Source: Brumimicrobium sp040882265 (GTDB lineage Bacteria; Bacteroidota; Bacteroidia; Flavobacteriales_D; Crocinitomicaceae). Taken from it: 10,171 nucleotides of DNA. This document shows, piece by piece, positions 1 to 7,304 of the stretch. Made by a program: the position numbers and the translations under genes. Each line of letters opens with the position of its first letter. Position 1 is the stretch's first letter. The stretch covers positions 1 through 10,171 of the forward strand of contig JBBEBO010000202.1 of the NCBI GenBank assembly GCA_040882265.1. The letters are read 5' to 3'. The notes below the pieces were generated by a model. The model worked only from the letters and a program-made list of their open reading frames with translations. It ran no database searches and had not been told where the DNA came from.

Positions 1-440
1 TTCCACAGTCATCTTCTATTCGATAAGTTCTTGTAATGATTTCTGGACATGTTCCGTTATCTGACACATCACCTACGTGTGTCACAGTTGGAATACCACA
101 GTTATCAGACACTCCTGTTACATCGTTAATATTTACAGCTGGAATGTCACCAATACATTGTACTGCAACATCTGCAGGAGCTGTTCCTGTTGGGTTAATA
201 TTATCATCTACAACAATACTTTGTGTACAAGTTTCATAATTCCCACAATCATCTTCAATACTATAAGTTCTCACTATTGTTTCAGGACAAGTACTATTAT
301 CAGAGACTTCACTCTCGAGCGTAAAAGTACCTTCTAAAACATTAGCATCAGTCGAGTTTGCTGAACCTCCAGCATTTTCAAAATCGTTAAAGTTCCCGAA
401 AGGTGGCACCTCTGAAATATCGCAAACTGCATTATCGTCG
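1..440 (-). repeat. Tandem HYR-like repeats inside the giant secreted protein
   Basis: Within the large secreted protein, two consecutive HYR-like units are visible. The block RTYSIEDDCG with C668 recurs as RTYRIEDDCG with C748, and VSDNSTCPE (C654) recurs as VSDNGTCPE (C734), so matching positions are exactly 80 residues (240 nt) apart. At DNA level, bases 3-65 resemble bases 243-305. The first unit is about nine residues longer in its N-terminal half (C609 to C654 is 45 residues; C698 to C734 is 36). Conserved cysteines suggest disulfide-stabilised beta sandwiches. More copies probably follow beyond the left edge, but this cannot be seen. Confidence 0.8.
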
Positions 441-2248
441 GGTGGACAGTTTAAGGTTAGGACAGAGTTAATAATCTCAACTAAAAATGACTCTTCATCA
501 GCACAGAAAGGAGAAACTGCCATTTCATCGTAAATGTAAATAGTTGTTGTTGTTGAAATCACATCTCCTGGTGAATATTGGGTTCCAGTTCCTCCAGTAC
601 CAGTATAATAAGCCTCATTACCAGTTAAATCTATACCAGTTATTGCTGGGAGTGTGTAAGGCGTACATTGAGACACATCAGCAATTGGATCAATAACAGG
701 AGCAGGCAAAACATCAAAGCAAATTGTTGTATCAAAAGTACAGCCGAAATTGTCAGTCATTTCATAAGTGTAACAGCTCGTTCCAGCTGAAGTCGGTTCA
801 ACAGTAATATCATTACCATTAACATTAGTAATTGTTGGATCAGCTTGCCATTGTTCATTATCAATTGTTGGTGTAAAAGAAAAATCTCCAGGAATTATTG
901 TACCATCAAAATTCAGGCCCCATTCAAAGACATAGCCATCATCTGAACCTAAGTTATCTGTAACCTCTATCGTCCAATCTCCATTGAGAGGGCAACCAAC
1001 TAAATCATTAAAAGTTCCTACGGGCTCATAAGTTCCTGGTAAAATAGTATTTCCAGCTGTATTTGTTGCAGCTTGTGTGGGACCATTTACAAGAGTACCG
1101 TTGTTATTAATATTATCAAAACAATAGGTCAATCCATCTCCGGCACCATTAGCTTGTTGTGCTCCATCCCAAGGATTACCTAGAAAAGTACCTCCTCCAC
1201 CGTTTGGGTAATCCATTATTAACATCTCTTGACCATTTGGACAAATTATTACTATTTCTAAATCACCAATATACGAGTGCTCCATATCAATACAAATATC
1301 TTCTATATCATTTGGATCAGTTATAGTTTCCGAAGGATCAAAACAATCAACTGTAACACTAGTTTCGTAAGAAACACCTGAACCATCTGGAAGAAAAGTT
1401 TGACCACTCACCGGAGGAGTGCATTCTTTTATAACTTCAACAGGAGTTACAACACCAGTTAAAGTATTCGTTTCACCAAGACAAATTTCTGTTTCAGCAG
1501 CAACTGTTCCATCAAAAATTGGTGTAGAAGAAACTTGAACAACTTGATTTATTAGGTTATCGTTTATACAACCATCAGCATCTTCTATATTTAAATTCAC
1601 AAGATATGCACCAGGAGTATTATATGTATATGAAGTACTCGTTCCATTAGCGGTGTTCCCATCACCTAGATCCCATTCATAAGTTGCACCTGCACCTGAA
1701 TCAGAAAAAGTACCACTTCCATTGAATGTGATCGACTCGCCTTGACAAATTCGAATGACATCATCTCCATCAGCGACAGGATTTGTATTATCTAATTGAG
1801 AATTAATTGTTTGACAAGGTTCCGAACATGAAATCAACGCTTCCCAACCTAAGTCTGTTACAGAACCATCTGAATCAAAAACGAAAGTTAGACAGCCACT
1901 TGTATTTCCATTTGTAGCAGATACAAAGCCAGGACCTGTATTACCTGTATAGGTTCCTAAGGTTGTAGCGCCTGTATTATCTCCATCATAAATAGTTAAA
2001 TCGTCGTAATTATTTTCAAGCTCAAATGATGTGAAATCTACTTCTACTAAACTTCCAGGAGTATCAGGACATATAGTAAATGTAAACGTTTCATTAGAAC
2101 TGTAATCTCCAGTAGAACCACCAGAATCGTAAAAGTTTCCTGAACATGTCGTAATAGTTGTACCATCAGACATGTTATAGTTTTGACCTAAAATAAATAC
2201 AGAATGGAAAATTATTCCTAAAGAAAATATAATTTTAAATAAGTTCAT
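1..2248 (-). CDS. Giant secreted multidomain adhesin-like protein, N-terminal 749 residues (runs off the left edge)
   Basis: The frame opens at ATG 2248 and stays open to the window edge, so only the N-terminal part is present. Residues 1-22 look like a Sec signal peptide ending in ILGQ. Residues about 27-141 resemble a CUB domain with four cysteines (C35, C60, C119, C141) and the motif YDDLTIYDG. Residues about 155-240 form a PKD domain (YEWDLGDGNT, then TPGAYLVNLNIEDADGC). Residues about 290-452 resemble a proprotein-convertase P domain (GDLEIVIICPNG, GDWTIEVTDNLGSDDG, WGLNFDG). An Ig-like module common in Flavobacteriia surface proteins (PAPVIDPIADV, YYTGTGGTGTQY) covers about 512-592, and HYR-like repeats begin near 600. 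Such proteins are typically exported to the surface and, in Bacteroidota, often end in a type IX secretion sorting domain, which would lie outside the window. Binding partner and function are unknown; adhesion or matrix formation is inference. Only a weak promoter-like box (TACTTATG, 2280-2287, one mismatch to TAnnTTTG) lies in the 54-nt gap upstream. Confidence 0.9.
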   Translation of the reverse strand, partial: MNLFKIIFSLGIIFHSVFILGQNYNMSDGTTITTCSGNFYDSGGSTGDYSSNETFTFTICPDTPGSLVEVDFTSFELENNYDDLTIYDGDNTGATTLGTYTGNTGPGFVSATNGNTSGCLTFVFDSDGSVTDLGWEALISCSEPCQTINSQLDNTNPVADGDDVIRICQGESITFNGSGTFSDSGAGATYEWDLGDGNTANGTSTSYTYNTPGAYLVNLNIEDADGCINDNLINQVVQVSSTPIFDGTVAAETEICLGETNTLTGVVTPVEVIKECTPPVSGQTFLPDGSGVSYETSVTVDCFDPSETITDPNDIEDICIDMEHSYIGDLEIVIICPNGQEMLIMDYPNGGGGTFLGNPWDGAQQANGAGDGLTYCFDNINNNGTLVNGPTQAATNTAGNTILPGTYEPVGTFNDLVGCPLNGDWTIEVTDNLGSDDGYVFEWGLNFDGTIIPGDFSFTPTIDNEQWQADPTITNVNGNDITVEPTSAGTSCYTYEMTDNFGCTFDTTICFDVLPAPVIDPIADVSQCTPYTLPAITGIDLTGNEAYYTGTGGTGTQYSPGDVISTTTTIYIYDEMAVSPFCADEESFLVEIINSVLTLNCPPDDNAVCDISEVPPFGNFNDFENAGGSANSTDANVLEGTFTLESEVSDNSTCPETIVRTYSIEDDCGNYETCTQSIVVDDNINPTGTAPADVAVQCIGDIPAVNINDVTGVSDNCGIPTVTHVGDVSDNGTCPEIITRTYRIEDDCG

Positions 2249-2302
2249 AAAAGTAGATTTTAACGTTTAGCACAACGTACATAAGTATTGCAAATAGTGT
2301 AT

Positions 2303-2740
2303 TTATTTTGCAATCATATTATTTATATGTTTGTTTGAGTATATAGAAATTACCTTACCAGTTCCTTTCAAATGAAAGTAGCCATTTTGTCCATCTTCTG
2401 GCATAGGAAAGTCATAAAATAAAATATTGAAATCGGGACGCTTAGAATGCTCTAAGAATTCTTCACTCGAAATTTTCTTCCCTTTCTCCTCTAAATTATA
2501 AGTAACTGATGTAATTTCAATAAAATTCTCTTTTTTATTGGAATTAACATTCTCAATTGCATAGCCTTCTTTAATTTTAACATCTAAATAACTTAGAAGA
2601 CCTGGGTTATTCTTGAGTGAATTTTCAAACCTTTGGCTACCTAAAAAATCTTTGATTTTTGATTCATTTTCTAAATCTTGAGTTATAGCATTAGATAACG
2701 TCATGATAAAGATAATACTAGCTGTTAATAGTTTTAGCAT
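2303..2740 (-). CDS. Small exported protein of unknown function (145 aa)
   Basis: I do not recognise this protein. It starts at ATG 2740 with a clear signal peptide (residues 1 to about 21, hydrophobic LLTASIIFIMTLSNA, then TQ), without a lipobox cysteine, so a periplasmic or secreted soluble protein is likely. The mature part is short, charged and rich in Lys, Glu and Asn, has no cysteine, and ends in a segment FYDFPMPEDGQNGYFHLKG followed by a beta-like strand KVISIYS. No catalytic motif is apparent. It lies 54 nt upstream of the giant secreted protein and on the same strand, so the two could be co-transcribed and it might assist or belong to the same surface system; that link rests only on position. 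A 194-nt spacer separates it from hemF, which suggests a promoter of its own. Codon use and base composition look like the neighbours. Confidence 0.75.
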   Translation of the reverse strand: MLKLLTASIIFIMTLSNAITQDLENESKIKDFLGSQRFENSLKNNPGLLSYLDVKIKEGYAIENVNSNKKENFIEITSVTYNLEEKGKKISSEEFLEHSKRPDFNILFYDFPMPEDGQNGYFHLKGTGKVISIYSNKHINNMIAK

Positions 2741-2836
2741 ATTCGTAGTTTAACATTACTCAAAGACCAACGAAATTATTTAACAGCTAGTTGCCTACTT
2801 TGTTAAAAAAAAGTAAAAAGTAATTAACAATTTTAA

Positions 2837-2852
2837 ATAAACAGCTGTTTAT
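2837..2852. promoter_or_regulatory. Perfect 16-bp palindrome, possible operator
   Basis: ATAAACAGCTGTTTAT reads identically on both strands with no spacer, so it cannot form a normal terminator hairpin but fits a homodimeric regulator site. It lies in the 194-nt spacer, about 97 nt upstream of the 145-residue exported protein. Immediately upstream on the minus strand is TATAGTTG (2853-2860), one mismatch from the Bacteroidota -7 box, without a clear -33 partner. A related half, AACAGCTAGTTG, lies at 2782-2793. Regulator unknown; chance occurrence in AT-rich DNA is possible. Confidence 0.35.
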
Positions 2853-2914
2853 CAACTATATAAAAACTGTTGAAGCATGAAATAAAATTAGATGAATTAT
2901 AGGTAATACACGTT

Positions 2915-2922
2915 CAAATGTA
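2915..2922 (-). promoter_or_regulatory. Candidate -7 box upstream of the 145-aa exported protein gene
   Basis: TACATTTG on the minus strand matches the Bacteroidota -7 consensus TAnnTTTG exactly and lies just past the hemF stop. The nearest TTG that could act as a -33 box (2948-2950) is about 25 nt upstream, which is longer than usual, so the call is weak. It would imply a leader of roughly 165 nt containing the 16-bp palindrome. Confidence 0.25.
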
Positions 2923-2934
2923 ATTATTATTCGA

Positions 2935-3831
2935 TTAAATGGATATCCAATCAATATTTTTTTTGAGTAATTTTTGAGAATTAGCTTCTATGGAATTTGG
3001 TTTTGGTTGGAAATCATAATACCAAGAAGCGTTTGTGGGTAAACTCATTAAAATTGATTCAATTCTTCCACCTGTTTTTAGGCCAAACTGTGTGCCTCTG
3101 TCATGTACTAGGTTAAATTCTACATATCTTCCTCTTCTTATATTTCTCCATTTAATGTGTTCGTTAGCGAAAGAAGATGAATTGTTTTGTTCAACTTGAT
3201 ATTTATATAATCTTGGAAACAGCCTACCTAAATCGATAGCAAAATCTAATAACTGTGATTTTGAAATACCGCTTTCTTCTTTTAAATGGTCATAAAAGAT
3301 TCCTCCAACACCTCTCGTTTCTTCTCTATGCGGAATATAAAAGTAGTCGTCAGCCCATTTTTTGAATCTTGAATAAAAATCTTCATTGTATTTATCACAT
3401 ACTTTTTTTAATTCTAAATGAAAATCTTTTGCTAATTTTTTATCGACATAGTGCGGTGTCATGTCAATTCCTCCACCAAACCAATAATTCCCATTATCCA
3501 TTTCAAAATAACGAATATTCATGTGCATAATTGGCAGAAAAGGGTTGTGAGGATGAAGCACAATAGAGACACCCGTTGCCAGAAATTCATTTCCTTCGAG
3601 TTTTAATTGCTTCTTCATCAATTCAGAAACAGGACCATGAACAGCAGAAAAATTTACTCCTCCTTTTTCTAAAATATTACCATCAGAAATTACTCTTGTT
3701 CTTCCTCCTCCACCTTCTTCTCTATTCCAAGAGTCTTCATGAAAAGTAGACTTCCCATCCATCAACTCAAGTTCATTACAAATATAATCTTGAACTTTTT
3801 TAAATTCTTCAATTATCAATTCTCTGGTCAT
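2935..3831 (-). CDS. hemF: Oxygen-dependent coproporphyrinogen III oxidase (aerobic haem synthesis)
   Basis: The enzyme performs the O2-dependent oxidative decarboxylation of coproporphyrinogen III to protoporphyrinogen IX in the cytoplasm. The 298-residue product is full length for the family (E. coli HemF is 299). Diagnostic blocks are GVNFSAVHGP (58-67), a His-rich stretch ATGVSIVLHPHNPFLPIMHMN (85-105), YWFGGGIDMTPHY (116-128), YIPHREETRGVGGIFYDHL (165-183) and YVEFNLVHDRGTQFGLKTGG (236-255), followed by the C-terminal SLPTNASWYYDF. The ATG at 3831 is preferred; the frame also has a TTG at 3837, but homologues begin near the ATG. It overlaps the end of the LysM protein gene by 23 nt, so it is probably translated from the guaA-led transcript. 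Its presence indicates an aerobic or facultatively aerobic life style. Confidence 0.95.
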   Translation of the reverse strand: MTRELIIEEFKKVQDYICNELELMDGKSTFHEDSWNREEGGGGRTRVISDGNILEKGGVNFSAVHGPVSELMKKQLKLEGNEFLATGVSIVLHPHNPFLPIMHMNIRYFEMDNGNYWFGGGIDMTPHYVDKKLAKDFHLELKKVCDKYNEDFYSRFKKWADDYFYIPHREETRGVGGIFYDHLKEESGISKSQLLDFAIDLGRLFPRLYKYQVEQNNSSSFANEHIKWRNIRRGRYVEFNLVHDRGTQFGLKTGGRIESILMSLPTNASWYYDFQPKPNSIEANSQKLLKKNIDWISI

Positions 3832-5689
3832 GCTCAAAGAGGTGTTCTTTTTTATTAATATTTAATAAATGAATTTCAAACTCAGATTGTTTGCATATAA
3901 ATGCTCCACTATTCTCTTTTCCATGACCTAAACCAACATGATTAAGGCTAAAGTAATTCATCAATCCATCATTTAACTCTTTTCTTAACAAAACTCTTGC
4001 TCCTTGAGATAAAACTACATCAAAACCATGAAATGCATACTTTGAAGGATAAGCTTTATATTCATTATTATAATGATTGATAAACGCTATAATCGTATCT
4101 TCTTCATAATTTAAATAATTTGAAGTAGCATAATGTAAATTAAACCGATTGCGATAATAACTGCTCAACGTTGACATATCCTCCCACTCTTTTGTGCCAA
4201 CAACAGTAACTTTAGCTTTTCCGACTGTTGAAGAATAGTTTTTAGCTGCGTTAAGTGCGTTAATAAACTTCATTACTTGTTGGACATTATCAGATAAACA
4301 AATAAAAAAGTTTGAAGTATCAGGGTCAATTTTCCTTGCCAAGTCTCTTCCAGAAGAACTTCCCAGATCAGTCATGATAAATTGGTTTGAGTTAAGTGTA
4401 TCGGCTACATTCTCAAAATATATCTTTTTAAAATAAGCTATTCGGTCCTTAACTTCTTGTTCTTCATCGTTAATAATAAATAGCTTATCGTCTGCATGAT
4501 TTTTTGCTATATATTTTGCCATTGAATTTAATAATGTTAAATCTGAAGGAACAGTCGCTGTAACATATGGATTGTCCATCAATAGCTTAGAAGGAATTGA
4601 AGTTGGAACAATCATCTCGATTTTATTTTTTTTACTCCAATTTGCTGTTTTCTCTACTAGTTTCGGATAAAATGGTCCTATAATAAGATCAACTTTTTCA
4701 AATAGCTCTGAGTTTAATAATTCAGCTAAAATCTTTACATCTCCTTTTGTATCAATAATGTGAACATCTGCAGTTACCCCCATTTCTTTTAAAGAATCTA
4801 AAGCAAGTTGCGCACCCATTAAGAAATCAACTGCAATATCGCTAATATTATTCAGTCGCGTATTTTCATCTAACATTCCCGAAAGAACTTTTTCGTTAGA
4901 TTCGGTTTTTAATGGCAGCATAATCACAACCGTGTACTTTTCTTTGATTGGAAGCGGTTTCATCTGCAAGGTATCAACTATTGTATCAGAGCTCTGTATA
5001 TTTCTAATCTCAATTTTTTTAATTCTTTCTTTCTTAAGTGGAATAATTAATACCTGTTTTGGTTTTATTTTGTTGTTTTTGATGTCATTAATTTCAGAAA
5101 GTTCCTCAACAGAAACCATAAACCTTCTAGAGATTGAGTAAAGTGTTTCTTTCTTTTGAACAGTGTATTTAACAATACTATCTTCAAAATCTACTTCATA
5201 ATTAACAGTTATCGAATCTTGTACTTGAGTTGCAGTATCTACTGAATCTTGTGGTTGTTTATCTTCTTCTATTACTTTCTTACCATTAGGAATCACTAAT
5301 CGTTGTCCGATTTGCAGTCCTTGTTCTGTTCCAGGATTTGCTTCAATTAATTCATCAACAGTAATACCATATTTCTTAGCAATCCCAAAAAGGGTTTCTT
5401 TAGCGCTTACTACGTGGTAATCTGGTTCGCTAAAATTTATTTTTTCCTTTTCTATGATTGGTATAGCTAAACGTTGGCCTATTTGTAGTCCATCCTCAAC
5501 ACCAGGGTTTGATTTTATGATGGCTTCAATTGAAGTATTGTAATGTTGTTTAAGACCATAAAGAGTATTGCCCTGTTCAACTATATGAATTTTAAAAGTT
5601 GTATCACCACGTACTTCTTCCCCAATTTCTTGGGTAAAAGAAGTATTAAATACCATCAAGAAAACTACTAAACCAATAATTTTATTCAT
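3809..5689 (-). CDS. Secreted LysM x3 protein with a periplasmic-binding-protein-like domain
   Basis: Starting at ATG 5689, the 626-residue product has a signal peptide (1-20, ending NTSFTQ, no lipobox). Three LysM repeats follow: about 34-78, 91-134 and 173-217, each with the pattern V..(G/K)(N/E)TL(Y/F)...(Y/F).....E.......I...Q.L.IP. The first two share NPG, then GLQIGQRL. LysM binds N-acetylglucosamine-containing glycans such as peptidoglycan. From about 251 (KYTVVIMLPL) to the C-terminus is a type 1 periplasmic-binding fold (FLMGAQLALDSLKEMGV, DLIIGPFYPKLV, AFHGFDVVL), related to ABC-transporter amino-acid-binding proteins. No permease or ATPase gene is adjacent, so import is unlikely. 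A ligand-sensing or peptidoglycan-associated role, perhaps comparable to the PBP1-fold lipoprotein LpoA that activates a peptidoglycan synthase, is inference. Its start overlaps the guaA stop (ATGA), indicating translational coupling; a GTG at 5695 is a less likely start. Confidence 0.88.
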   Translation of the reverse strand: MNKIIGLVVFLMVFNTSFTQEIGEEVRGDTTFKIHIVEQGNTLYGLKQHYNTSIEAIIKSNPGVEDGLQIGQRLAIPIIEKEKINFSEPDYHVVSAKETLFGIAKKYGITVDELIEANPGTEQGLQIGQRLVIPNGKKVIEEDKQPQDSVDTATQVQDSITVNYEVDFEDSIVKYTVQKKETLYSISRRFMVSVEELSEINDIKNNKIKPKQVLIIPLKKERIKKIEIRNIQSSDTIVDTLQMKPLPIKEKYTVVIMLPLKTESNEKVLSGMLDENTRLNNISDIAVDFLMGAQLALDSLKEMGVTADVHIIDTKGDVKILAELLNSELFEKVDLIIGPFYPKLVEKTANWSKKNKIEMIVPTSIPSKLLMDNPYVTATVPSDLTLLNSMAKYIAKNHADDKLFIINDEEQEVKDRIAYFKKIYFENVADTLNSNQFIMTDLGSSSGRDLARKIDPDTSNFFICLSDNVQQVMKFINALNAAKNYSSTVGKAKVTVVGTKEWEDMSTLSSYYRNRFNLHYATSNYLNYEEDTIIAFINHYNNEYKAYPSKYAFHGFDVVLSQGARVLLRKELNDGLMNYFSLNHVGLGHGKENSGAFICKQSEFEIHLLNINKKEHLFEHDQRIDN

Positions 5690-7218
5690 TCCCACTCTAT
5701 TGTTGCAGGTGGTTTTGAACTAATATCGTAAGTAACGCGATTAATTCCTTTCACCTGATTAATAATTTTATTTGATATTTTACCCAATACATCATAAGGC
5801 AAGTGGCACCAGTCTGCTGTCATACCATCAGTTGAAGTCACTGCTCTCAATGCAACAGCATTTTCATATGTCCTTTCATCTCCCATTACCCCAACAGAGT
5901 TTACTGGTAAAAATATCGCTCCTGCTTGCCAAACTTCATCATATAACCCTGCATCTTTTAGGCCATTTATAAAAACAGCGTCAACTTCCTGAAGAATAGC
6001 TACTTTTTCTGGTGTTACATCTCCCAAAATTCTAATCCCTAACCCGGGACCTGGGAAAGGGTGTCTTCCCAATATTTTCTGAGAAATATCAAGCGATTTC
6101 CCTACTCTTCTTACTTCATCTTTAAAAAGTAATTTCAATGGCTCAACTACTTTTAAATTCATAAAGTCTGGCAAACCACCAACGTTGTGATGAGATTTTA
6201 TTGTTTGAGAAGGTCCTCCAGAAACACTCACAGACTCTATAACATCTGGATATATTGTTCCTTGCCCCAACCATTTTGCATTTTCAACTTTTCGAGATTC
6301 CTCATCGAAAACATCAATAAATACTTTTCCTATTGCCTTCCTTTTAAGTTCAGGATCTGTAATCCCTTTAAGTGCTGCATAAAACTGTGGAGAAGCGTCA
6401 ACACCCTTCACGTTTAGCCCCATGTCTTTGTAACTTTCTAACACTTCTGAATATTCATTTTTCCGCAAAAGTCCATTATTCACAAAAATACAGTGAAGGT
6501 TTTTACCAATAGCGTGATGTAGAAGAACAGCAGCAACTGAAGAATCAACACCACCCGATAATCCTAAAATAACACGATCATCTCCAATTTTTTGTTTTAA
6601 CTCTTCTACTGTTGACTCTACAAAAGCATCAGGCGTCCAATCTTGTTGACATCCGGCAATATGCACTATGAAATTTTCTAGTATTTTTTTCCCATCAAGC
6701 GTATGATACACTTCTGGATGAAATTGAATTCCGTACGTGAATTCATCTTTCACTTTATATCCTGCATAAGCTACATCTTCAGTACTTGCGATTTTGTTAA
6801 AATTATCTGGCAGTTTATTTATCGTATCACCATGAGACATCCAAACTTGAGAGCCTGTATCAATTCCTTTTAACAAATCATTTCCTTCAGCAATAAATGA
6901 TAGGTTTGCTCTTCCATACTCCCTAGTATTAGAAGCAGATACTTCACCTCCATAATTTTGAGCCATAAATTGAGCGCCAAAACAAACACCAAGAAGTGGA
7001 ATTTTACCTTTAATATTTGAAAGATCTGGTTTTGGTGCAACGTTATCTCTAACAGAAAAAGGGCTTCCAGAAAGAATTGCACCTTGTATGCTGTCATTAA
7101 TTTCTGGGCATTTATCCCACGGGTGAATTTCACAGTAAACATTAAGCTCTCTGACCCTTCTCGCTATTAATTGCGTGTATTGAGAACCAAAATCAAGAAT
7201 AAGAATCATTTTTTGCAT
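5686..7218 (-). CDS. guaA: GMP synthase (glutamine-hydrolysing)
   Basis: GuaA converts XMP to GMP using glutamine and ATP, the final step of guanine nucleotide synthesis, in the cytoplasm. The 510-residue protein contains all expected parts (numbered from ATG 7218). The class I glutamine amidotransferase domain has nucleophile C79 in LLGVCFGAQ and the H167/E169 pair in GIQFHPEV. The ATP pyrophosphatase domain has the P-loop SGGVDSS (221-227). The C-terminal dimerisation domain contains HPFPGPGLGIRILG and ends in SSKPPATIEWE, typical for the family. The length is close to E. coli GuaA (525). Two ATGs compete: 7218 (MQKMILIL) and 7209 (MILILDFGSQ). The second matches the usual N-terminus, and the promoter lies so close that the first would be nearly leaderless. 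It heads a probable operon with the LysM protein and hemF. Confidence 0.97.
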   Translation of the reverse strand: MQKMILILDFGSQYTQLIARRVRELNVYCEIHPWDKCPEINDSIQGAILSGSPFSVRDNVAPKPDLSNIKGKIPLLGVCFGAQFMAQNYGGEVSASNTREYGRANLSFIAEGNDLLKGIDTGSQVWMSHGDTINKLPDNFNKIASTEDVAYAGYKVKDEFTYGIQFHPEVYHTLDGKKILENFIVHIAGCQQDWTPDAFVESTVEELKQKIGDDRVILGLSGGVDSSVAAVLLHHAIGKNLHCIFVNNGLLRKNEYSEVLESYKDMGLNVKGVDASPQFYAALKGITDPELKRKAIGKVFIDVFDEESRKVENAKWLGQGTIYPDVIESVSVSGGPSQTIKSHHNVGGLPDFMNLKVVEPLKLLFKDEVRRVGKSLDISQKILGRHPFPGPGLGIRILGDVTPEKVAILQEVDAVFINGLKDAGLYDEVWQAGAIFLPVNSVGVMGDERTYENAVALRAVTSTDGMTADWCHLPYDVLGKISNKIINQVKGINRVTYDISSKPPATIEWE

Positions 7219-7222
7219 TTTG

Positions 7223-7255
7223 CAAAGATAATAAACCGTTCAAAGGAAATTCAAA
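7223..7255 (-). promoter_or_regulatory. Bacteroidota-type promoter of guaA operon
   Basis: On the minus strand, TTTG (7252-7255) and TATCTTTG (7223-7230) are separated by 21 nt, an exact match to the Bacteroidota sigma-A pattern of a -33 TTTG box and -7 TAnnTTTG box. Transcription would begin about 3-5 nt downstream, at or just before ATG 7218. The mRNA would then be leaderless for that codon, or carry a leader of about 10 nt for ATG 7209. No Shine-Dalgarno sequence is visible. Confidence 0.6.
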
Positions 7256-7304
7256 CTATAAAAAAAATCAACTATAAAATTTAGAAGTCACTTATTATTA
7301 AGTA

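Noticed and set aside
36..337. Short plus-strand open frames in the repeat region at the left edge
   Set aside because: They lie antisense to the giant secreted protein, whose frame has clear domains and codon use; the plus-strand products are low-complexity shadows.
2796..2815. TACTTT/AAAGTA inverted repeat in the spacer before the 145-aa gene
   Set aside because: Six AT-rich pairs in AT-rich DNA are expected by chance; no T run or promoter box supports it.
4932..5141. Plus-strand hydrophobic 69-codon frame inside the LysM gene
   Set aside because: It is the antisense of a Lys/Glu-rich linker, which reads as hydrophobic on the other strand; no promoter or conserved features.
5772..6417. 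Plus-strand open frames inside guaA
   Set aside because: They are antisense to a fully conserved enzyme gene and show no signal of their own.
6870..7142. A 90-codon minus-strand frame overlapping guaA
   Set aside because: It is an out-of-frame shadow of the conserved guaA amidotransferase domain and has no recognisable protein features.
7260..7303. Possible terminator after the 260-aa protein gene (ACTTA/TAAGT stem, T8 run)
   Set aside because: The stem is only 5 bp and AT-rich, and the T run lies more than 20 nt beyond it, so it does not form a convincing intrinsic terminator.
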